Origin: Candidatus Buchananbacteria bacterium CG10_big_fil_rev_8_21_14_0_10_33_19
Lineage (GTDB): Bacteria > Patescibacteria > ABY1 > 2-01-FULL-39-33
DNA length: 64,000 bases
NCBI GenBank assembly: GCA_002773855.1
Contig: PEZY01000012.1
Coordinates: 62,001 to 126,000, forward strand
Direction of reading: 5' to 3'
This document shows, one piece after another, positions 59,018 through 64,000 of the stretch (the first letter of the stretch is position 1; every line of letters begins with the position of its first letter). The notes beneath the pieces are model-generated. The model was not told the DNA's origin, did no database searches, and saw only the letters and a list, made by a program, of their open reading frames with translations. The translations under genes were made by a program, and so were the position numbers.

Positions 59018-60112
59018 ATGACAAATAAATTTAAAGACATCTTAAGTGAAATTACTGCCTTAGAAAAAGCTACGCCTTTTAATAAAGAAACTATTGGCTG
59101 GTCTTGGGCAGAATTAATTAATGCCAAAAATGACTTAAAGAGTATCAGGCTAGCGGATTTTATAGCCGGTCTTACTGATTATGATTATTTAAAATACCAA
59201 GGCGTTGACATTAGGTTGGCTACCGACAACGATTATCAAAAAATTAATAAAGTTTTGGCTATAATTTATCCAATACTTAGTAAGATTGAATTGATTCAAT
59301 TACTAGCTTCCAAATCAGACATTGTGATCAATATACCAGATGGTTCTAAAATAGATATTTCATACCAAAATCCTATTTTTAATTTTTGGGGTAATGTTTA
59401 TTTTTTGATTGGTAAGAATTCACAAGTGACAATTACCGATCAACATTTACCGGTTAAAGATTTTAGTTCAGGCTCGGTTTATTTAATATCTGGTGATAAT
59501 TCGACAGTTGAATATTTATCAGTAGCTGGTAAAAATTCATATAATTTTAATTTACATTCTTATCCTGGAAAATTTTCTAAACATAATGTTTATGCTATAG
59601 GCAAAATGACAGAAAAATATTATTATTATAATATGACTTCATACTTGAAGAATGATCATTCTGAAAATTATATTTTAGCTTCTTTGAATTTTTTAAATAA
59701 TTCTAAGTCACTAATTAGATTGCATAATAATCACATTGGTAAAAAAACTACTGGTGATATTAAATTCAAAGGCATCGGTTGGGACAAATCACAATCTAAA
59801 GTAGACGGGATGATTGAAATTGGTAAACGAGCTTATGACACAAATTCGTATTTAAAAGAAGATATTATTTTAGCTTCTGAAGATAGCTATATTAAAGCTG
59901 AGCCTAATTTAGAAATTTTAAACAACGATGTCAAGGCTTCACATGGAGCGACTATTGGTTATATGGATCAAAACGCTTTATTTTATTTAATGTCTAGAGG
60001 TTTGTCTAAGGTTAAAGCAGAAAAGTTAATCGCTGACGGCTTTTTAAAAAGTTTGTCTCTTAATGTTATTACTAAAAGTTTAAAAAATACTTTTGAAGAT
60101 TATTGGTTATAA
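59018..60112 (+). CDS. sufD: Fe-S assembly protein SufD
   Basis: A 364-residue paralog of SufB. The N-terminal half is divergent, and the C-terminal part (SHGATIGYMDQNALFYLMSRGLSKVKAE) is the conserved SufBD end with the His used in cluster assembly. It is shorter than many SufD proteins (about 420). Order sufC-B-D is usual. Confidence 0.92.
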   Translation: MTNKFKDILSEITALEKATPFNKETIGWSWAELINAKNDLKSIRLADFIAGLTDYDYLKYQGVDIRLATDNDYQKINKVLAIIYPILSKIELIQLLASKSDIVINIPDGSKIDISYQNPIFNFWGNVYFLIGKNSQVTITDQHLPVKDFSSGSVYLISGDNSTVEYLSVAGKNSYNFNLHSYPGKFSKHNVYAIGKMTEKYYYYNMTSYLKNDHSENYILASLNFLNNSKSLIRLHNNHIGKKTTGDIKFKGIGWDKSQSKVDGMIEIGKRAYDTNSYLKEDIILASEDSYIKAEPNLEILNNDVKASHGATIGYMDQNALFYLMSRGLSKVKAEKLIADGFLKSLSLNVITKSLKNTFEDYWL

Positions 60113-60115
60113 ATT

Positions 60116-61324
60116 ATGAAAAATTTAGTGAGCAAAAACAATTTCCCGATTTTTTCGGGTCGTTATAAAAAAATGGTTTATTTAGATAGTGCGGCCACTA
60201 GTCAAAAACCCCAAGTAGTGATTAAAGCGGAAACTGATTGGTACACTAAATATAATGCCAATATTCATCGGGGGGCTTATAAATTAGCCGAAGAAGCGAC
60301 CGAATTATTTGAAACCACACGTCAAAGAGTGGCTAGTTTTATTGGTGCTAAAAATTATAAATCCATTGTTTTTACTAAAGGCACCACTGAAGGTATAAAT
60401 TTAGTAGTCTCAGCTTTTGCTCGTCATAATTTAAAATCTGGTGATACTATTTTGTTAACAGAAATGGAGCACCATGCCAATATTGTACCTTGGCAACTCT
60501 TAGCTCAAGAAATTGGTTTGAAAATTAAATATTGGCCAGTGACAATTACTGGCGAATTGGATATGGCTAATTTAGATGAATTATTGACTGGGGTAAAATT
60601 TTTATCACTAGTGCATATTTCTAATGTTTTAGGAACTGTTAATCCGGTGGAAAAAATTATTACTCAAGTCAAGAAAAAAAATGTTTTTGTTTTGGTGGAT
60701 GCGGCTCAAAGTGTTGGGCATTTGCCGGTTAATGTGTCTAAAATTAAGCCTGATTTTTTGGTTTTTTCCTCTCATAAAATGCTGGGACCAACTGGGTTGG
60801 GAGTTTTGTATGTTAACCCAGAACTATTTGCTGATATGCGACCCTATCAGGCGGGTGGGGAAATGATTGCTGAAGTGGGTTTTGAATTTACCACTTTTAA
60901 AAAAATGCCTTGGTTACTGGAGGCCGGCACTCAACCCCTAGCTCAGGTCTATGCTTTGGGAGCGACAATTGATTATATTAATACATTAGGCCTAAAAAAT
61001 ATTTATTTACATTCTAAGTCTTTGACTGCTTATGCCTATGAAGAGCTATCAAAAATTAATGGTTTAAAAATTTATGGTCCCAATGCTAATAAGCGCTTAG
61101 GTTTGATTAGCTTTTCTATAGGTAAATTACATGCTCATGATTTGGCGACATTACTAGATCGTCAAAATATTTTTATTCGGGCTGGTCATCATTGTGCGAT
61201 GCCACTGCACACCAAATTAAAAGTAGCGGCGACAGCTAGAATTAGTTTTGGTGTTTATAACACTAAAGCGGATATTGATAGTGTAGTATCTGCCCTTAAA
61301 TCTATCTTAAAGACATGGAATTAA
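60116..61324 (+). CDS. sufS: cysteine desulfurase SufS
   Basis: A 402-residue PLP enzyme that removes sulfur from cysteine. The PLP lysine lies in SSHKMLGPTG, and the catalytic Cys in RAGHHCAMPLH near residue 360. MEHHANIVPW and DAAQSVGHLP are also conserved. Class II desulfurase by motif. The stop overlaps the next start by 10 bp. Confidence 0.96.
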   Translation: MKNLVSKNNFPIFSGRYKKMVYLDSAATSQKPQVVIKAETDWYTKYNANIHRGAYKLAEEATELFETTRQRVASFIGAKNYKSIVFTKGTTEGINLVVSAFARHNLKSGDTILLTEMEHHANIVPWQLLAQEIGLKIKYWPVTITGELDMANLDELLTGVKFLSLVHISNVLGTVNPVEKIITQVKKKNVFVLVDAAQSVGHLPVNVSKIKPDFLVFSSHKMLGPTGLGVLYVNPELFADMRPYQAGGEMIAEVGFEFTTFKKMPWLLEAGTQPLAQVYALGATIDYINTLGLKNIYLHSKSLTAYAYEELSKINGLKIYGPNANKRLGLISFSIGKLHAHDLATLLDRQNIFIRAGHHCAMPLHTKLKVAATARISFGVYNTKADIDSVVSALKSILKTWN

Positions 61325-61686
61325 CTTATAAAAAAACAATTTTACGGCATTATAATAATCCGTCAAACAAAATTGATATAAAGACACCAACAGAAGTTTT
61401 TGTGGGGGCTAATCCTTTTTGTGGTGATAAAATTGAAATAAAAGTTAAATTAGACGCCAAGAAAAAAATTACCGATATTTCTTGGTCAGGTAATGGCTGT
61501 GTAATTTCTCAGGCTTCAGCCTCGATTTTTACAGATATGATTCGTGGCAAAACCTTAGCTCAGGCACAAAAAATGACCAGTGATAAATTGCTTCAAGAGT
61601 TAAACATTGAATTGTCACCATCTCGCAGAAAATGTGCACTTTTGCCGCTTTATACAATTAAAGAAATTACTGATGAAGAGGATTAA
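61315..61686 (+). CDS. sufU: SufU-type sulfur carrier
   Basis: A 123-residue protein with the SufU ligands C36, D38, C62 and C107 (NPFCGD, GNGCVIS, RRKCALL). SufU binds zinc and accepts sulfur from SufS for transfer to SufBCD. It overlaps sufS by 10 bp and trmH-like by 14 bp, so it is tightly coupled. No SufE is seen, as expected with SufU. Confidence 0.93.
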   Translation: MELTYKKTILRHYNNPSNKIDIKTPTEVFVGANPFCGDKIEIKVKLDAKKKITDISWSGNGCVISQASASIFTDMIRGKTLAQAQKMTSDKLLQELNIELSPSRRKCALLPLYTIKEITDEED

Positions 61687-62137
61687 AGAAGTGTATATAA
61701 TTTGTGATCATATTCGGAGCCTCTATAATGTAGGTTCTATTTTTCGTACGGCTGATGCTATGGGTGTGACTAAAATATATTTATGTGGTATTACCGGTAC
61801 ACCACTGCAATCCGGTTTACAAAAGGTATCATTAGGAGCGGAAAATTTTGTGGCTTGGGAATATAAAAAAAGTGCCAGTTTACTGATAAATTCTTTAAAG
61901 AAACAGGGGGTAAAAATTGTCGCTTTAGAGCTTTTAGCTGGTCAAAGTATTGATCTTAAAAAATTTAAACCACAATTTCCACTAGCTTTAATTGTTGGTA
62001 ATGAAGTGGAAGGGGTGTCTAAAAATTTATTAAAAAAGGCTGATGATATAGTGCATATTCCAATGTCTGGCCAAAAAGAGTCTTTAAATGTAGCTGTGGC
62101 TTTTGGTATTGCTGGTTATTCTATTATGTCTAGCTAA
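61673..62137 (+). CDS. SpoU/TrmH-family RNA 2'-O-methyltransferase
   Basis: A 154-residue SPOUT enzyme. Motif 1 (NVGSIFRTADAMG), motif 2 (LIVGNEVEGVS) and motif 3 (IPMSGQKESLNVAVAFGIAGY) are intact. It lacks the N-terminal substrate-binding domain of RlmB. The start is ATG 61673; a longer frame from 61607 lies inside sufU. The tRNA or rRNA target cannot be told. Confidence 0.92.
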   Translation: MKRIKEVYIICDHIRSLYNVGSIFRTADAMGVTKIYLCGITGTPLQSGLQKVSLGAENFVAWEYKKSASLLINSLKKQGVKIVALELLAGQSIDLKKFKPQFPLALIVGNEVEGVSKNLLKKADDIVHIPMSGQKESLNVAVAFGIAGYSIMSS

Positions 62138-62223
62138 AAATTAGTATATTGTTTAATTTGGTTGACTAAAAGAGCTAAAAAAGTTACTATGTTAATTAGT
62201 GTTTTTATCTCTAAATTAACCAC

Positions 62224-62907
62224 ATGGAACAAATAAAACATATAGCTTTTATCATGGATGGCAATCGTCGTTGGGCTAAAGATCAAGGCCTGCCCTCTTT
62301 AGAGGGGCATAAAGCTGGTTATGATAAAATGAAAGATGTCGGTGATTGGTGTATTGATCGTGGCATTAAACATATTACGGTTTACGCTTTTTCCACCGAA
62401 AATTGGAAGAGAAGTCAGACGGAAGTTGATTATTTAATGAGACTATTAGAAAATGCTTTAACCAAAGAACTATATGAGTTCAATAAACGAGGTATTAGAT
62501 TAAAGGTGATTGGTAGTCGTGATAGATTGCCTAAATCAGTGGTCAAAGCCATTGATAATGCCGAAGCTGAAACTGCTAATAATAACAAAGGAATTTTAAA
62601 CATGGCGATTAATTATGGTGGTAGGTTAGAAATTGTGGAAGCCGTTAAAAAAATTATTGATCAAAAAAAATCTTCAATTGAAGTAACTGAAGATTTGGTG
62701 TCTAATAATATTTGGACAGTTGGTCAGCCGGATCCGGATATTCTAGTGCGAACTTCTGGTGAACAGCGATTGTCTAATTTTTTAACTTGGCAAGTGGTTT
62801 ATAGTGAGTTATTTTTTATTGAACCGCATTGGCCAGCTTTTAGTGAAGAGGATTTAGATAAAATTATAGAGGATTATCATAATCGGAATAGACGGTTTGG
62901 TAAATAA
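62224..62907 (+). CDS. uppS: undecaprenyl diphosphate synthase
   Basis: A 227-residue cis-prenyltransferase that makes the lipid carrier for peptidoglycan. MDGNRRWA (11-18) supplies the catalytic Asp at D12; FSTENWKRS, and the C-terminal RTSGEQRLSNFLTWQ and ELFFIEPHWPAF segments are conserved. It has an 86-bp gap upstream, and a terminator follows. Confidence 0.96.
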   Translation: MEQIKHIAFIMDGNRRWAKDQGLPSLEGHKAGYDKMKDVGDWCIDRGIKHITVYAFSTENWKRSQTEVDYLMRLLENALTKELYEFNKRGIRLKVIGSRDRLPKSVVKAIDNAEAETANNNKGILNMAINYGGRLEIVEAVKKIIDQKKSSIEVTEDLVSNNIWTVGQPDPDILVRTSGEQRLSNFLTWQVVYSELFFIEPHWPAFSEEDLDKIIEDYHNRNRRFGK

Positions 62908-62910
62908 AAT

Positions 62911-62936
62911 AAAAGGCGCGAAAGCGCTTTTTTTTA
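62911..62936 (+). terminator. intrinsic terminator after uppS
   Basis: GCGC (62916-62919) and GCGC (62924-62927) close a GAAA tetraloop, extended by A/T pairs, followed by nine T. Confidence 0.85.
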
Positions 62937-62974
62937 TTTTATTATATTTAGTTATTGCCATGGGATTCCTTTGA

Positions 62975-63435
62975 TTGTCATTTCGACCGTAGCGAAGCGT
63001 AGTGAAGGAATTCTTTTTATTCTAAGTCATATTGGTACTTTTTTAGAAAAAGTACCACAAAAATCGCGACAGTAAAAAATTTATAGTCGAAGATAAAACT
63101 TCGCTCCGCTAATTTTCAAAACTCAAAACTTTTTTATTTATAATAGTCGAAAGTTTTTCAAACATTGAAAATTTTGGGCATAGACAATGCCCAAACGCTA
63201 GAGCTCTCGTTTTATCTTCTTTTTAAATTTTTTAATTGTCGCAGTCTTATTAAGATATTTATAATAATAAAATGCAAACATTAAAAAATATTGTGTCAAT
63301 TTTATATAAAGCGAGCGCTAGAGACAATTATTCTGTCGCTATTTTGATTAATTGGCTCTAGTGAGTGTGTATAAAATTGGCCATGATTTTTTACGTTTGC
63401 GAGCTTTTGGTTACTTTTGGCGGTACAAAAGTAAT
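62975..63435 (+). repeat. composite noncoding repeat, copy B
   Basis: Fills most of the gene-free stretch 62937-63505. It opens with TTGTCATTTCGAC (62975). The block 63031-63262 matches copy A at 16764-16996, including the GGTACTTTTT/AAAAAGTACC palindrome. The middle (about 63294-63385) has different sequence but again nested inverted repeats (CAATTTTATA/TATAAAATTG, CTAGAG/CTCTAG). It ends with ACGTTTGCGAG (63393) and a TTACTTTTGGCGGTACAAAAGTAA-type palindrome. Confidence 0.75.
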
Positions 63436-63450
63436 AGAAGACTATTTTAA

Positions 63451-63495
63451 AATAAAAAAAGAAGCCGTCCGATCGCATGGTGCGATTGGACGGCT
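63451..63495 (-). terminator. minus-strand terminator of the GC-rich pair
   Basis: AGCCGTCCGATCGCA (63463-63477) pairs with TGCGATTGGACGGCT (63481-63495) with one G-T pair around TGG. On the minus strand a T-run follows (63459-63451). Confidence 0.88.
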
Positions 63496-63505
63496 TGGTT
63501 GGTGG

Positions 63506-63871
63506 TTAGAAGGTGTGGCAGCACTTGTAACAGTACCACTCACAACCCTCACCTCCTAGACTGGAGGAGGCGACACGACCAAGTGATCCACAATTGGGAC
63601 ACTCGGGCGTTTCGGTATCTTCCCAGGCCTTATCGCAGACTTGGGAGATAGCGGCTTCAACTTTGGCTTCGACATCGGCCAGAGGAGTCTCGCGAATCCA
63701 CTGGGCAACATAGCCTCTGGTGATGTCGAAACTGAGTGTTTCGCTACCAAAGGAATTCCGAACTTCTTGTGGCCAGTAGGGAATCTGGAGATTGAAGGCG
63801 AGGAACTGGTAGAGCTCGTATTGCCTGTCATTCAACCCATCGGGCCGTTGGTCGCGACTGAGACTTTTCAT
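63506..63871 (-). CDS. zinc-ribbon protein in a GC-rich patch
   Basis: A 121-residue protein, function unknown. The body is helical with Trp/Tyr; the C-terminus has CPNCG (about 90-94) and CYKCC (about 114-118), a zinc ribbon. Its GC content is clearly higher than the rest of the window (over 50 % by eye), with GC-ending codons. The start overlaps the upstream stop (ATGA). Acquired DNA such as a phage remnant is a plausible origin. Confidence 0.65.
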   Translation of the reverse strand: MKSLSRDQRPDGLNDRQYELYQFLAFNLQIPYWPQEVRNSFGSETLSFDITRGYVAQWIRETPLADVEAKVEAAISQVCDKAWEDTETPECPNCGSLGRVASSSLGGEGCEWYCYKCCHTF

Positions 63872-63981
63872 GGCCTGTCTCCGTGCATGCTACAGTCGCA
63901 CTGGTGAATGGACAGTCCGGTCTTGGGACAGGCGCAGTCACAGTGATCGGTTGGTAGCCCACACAATTTACATTTATCCAT
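63868..63981 (-). CDS. short Cys-rich protein in a GC-rich patch
   Basis: A 37-residue protein read from ATG 63981 to TGA 63868. It has seven Cys (CKLC, CDCAC, CDC) and several His, like a small zinc- or metal-binding knuckle. AGGAGG lies 9 bp upstream, a perfect Shine-Dalgarno. Its TGA overlaps the next ATG, so the pair is translationally coupled. Function unknown. Confidence 0.62.
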   Translation of the reverse strand: MDKCKLCGLPTDHCDCACPKTGLSIHQCDCSMHGDRP

Positions 63982-64000
63982 TATTGATTTCCTCCTGTTG

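Noticed and set aside
61607..61672. Longer start of the SpoU methyltransferase
   Set aside because: The extra codons lie within sufU out of frame, and the SPOUT fold starts after ATG 61673.
63365..63559. 64-codon open frame on the plus strand
   Set aside because: It crosses repeat copy B and the minus-strand terminator hairpin; no family resemblance.
63641..63907. 88-codon open frame on the plus strand
   Set aside because: It opposes the minus-strand pair, which has a Shine-Dalgarno, coupled starts, zinc motifs and a terminator.

Overview
The window is about 33 % GC by eye and reads as a chromosome segment of a Candidatus Patescibacteria (CPR) bacterium, most like the larger-genome Parcubacteria/ABY1-type lineages; the rank below phylum is inference. 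Supporting signs are the S10-spc ribosomal block with no rpmD (L30) between rpsE and rplO, an S12 with an insertion near its N-terminus, a competence protein split into channel and nuclease-like parts, secreted proteins with a repeated domain I associate with CPR genomes, and many small membrane proteins of unknown function. UGA acts as a stop (tpiA ends in TGA, and a release factor 2 gene is present), so the standard bacterial code applies.

Layout. 1-5.8 kb: end of a calcium-binding-repeat protein, an Asn-rich membrane protein, ybeY, ftsA-ftsZ, a small membrane protein and prfB. 5.8-11.2 kb: comEC channel, a collagen-like/LamG lipoprotein, a DUF4105 gene on the opposite strand, a ComEC-like metallo-beta-lactamase protein and a membrane protein. 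11.2-13.2 kb: lone response regulator, ndk, rpmB (opposite strand) and an M50 protease. 13.2-31 kb: rpsL-rpsG-fusA, a noncoding repeat island, tuf-rpsJ, then rplC to secY. 31-35.9 kb: two tandem paralogous secreted proteins, adk, map, ruvX, recO. 35.9-39.2 kb: a two-gene unknown operon divergent from a T-box-controlled aspS. 39-46 kb: membrane proteins, a YbaK-domain protein with a Lys-rich tail, scpA-scpB, a D,D-carboxypeptidase, tpiA and a TPR protein. 46-50 kb: tRNA-Thr, tRNA-Tyr, an ABC exporter, a PD-(D/E)XK nuclease, tRNA-Thr, rpmG, tRNA-Trp with a duplicated 3' end. 50-54.8 kb: exported proteins, cupin, peroxiredoxin, an ECF sigma factor with a membrane partner, HU. 54.8-62.9 kb: a GT28-like gene, a complete Rrf2-sufCBDSU cluster, a SpoU methyltransferase and uppS. 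62.9-64 kb: a second copy of the noncoding repeat and a GC-rich Cys-rich gene pair.

Regulation. Promoters resemble sigma70, often with an extended -10 (TGNTATAAT). Three genes (starts 9283-, 9370+, 49808+) have the -10 placed so that the transcript should begin at or next to the ATG. Most core genes have AT-rich sequence rather than a Shine-Dalgarno before the start. Strong Shine-Dalgarno sites are seen mainly on accessory genes (7343, 10321, 37007-, 63981-); tuf also has one.

Main unexplained structure. A family of intergenic hairpins built from 7-bp-phased units (GTAGTNA on one arm, CTACNAC on the other) lies between ribosomal-protein genes and before sufC. A composite repeat of about 230 bp plus variable palindromes occurs twice, 46 kb apart. 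A T-box with a short Stem I controls aspS. A 49-bp exact duplication of the tRNA-Trp 3' end brackets 159 bp. I saw no CRISPR array, transposase or rRNA gene.
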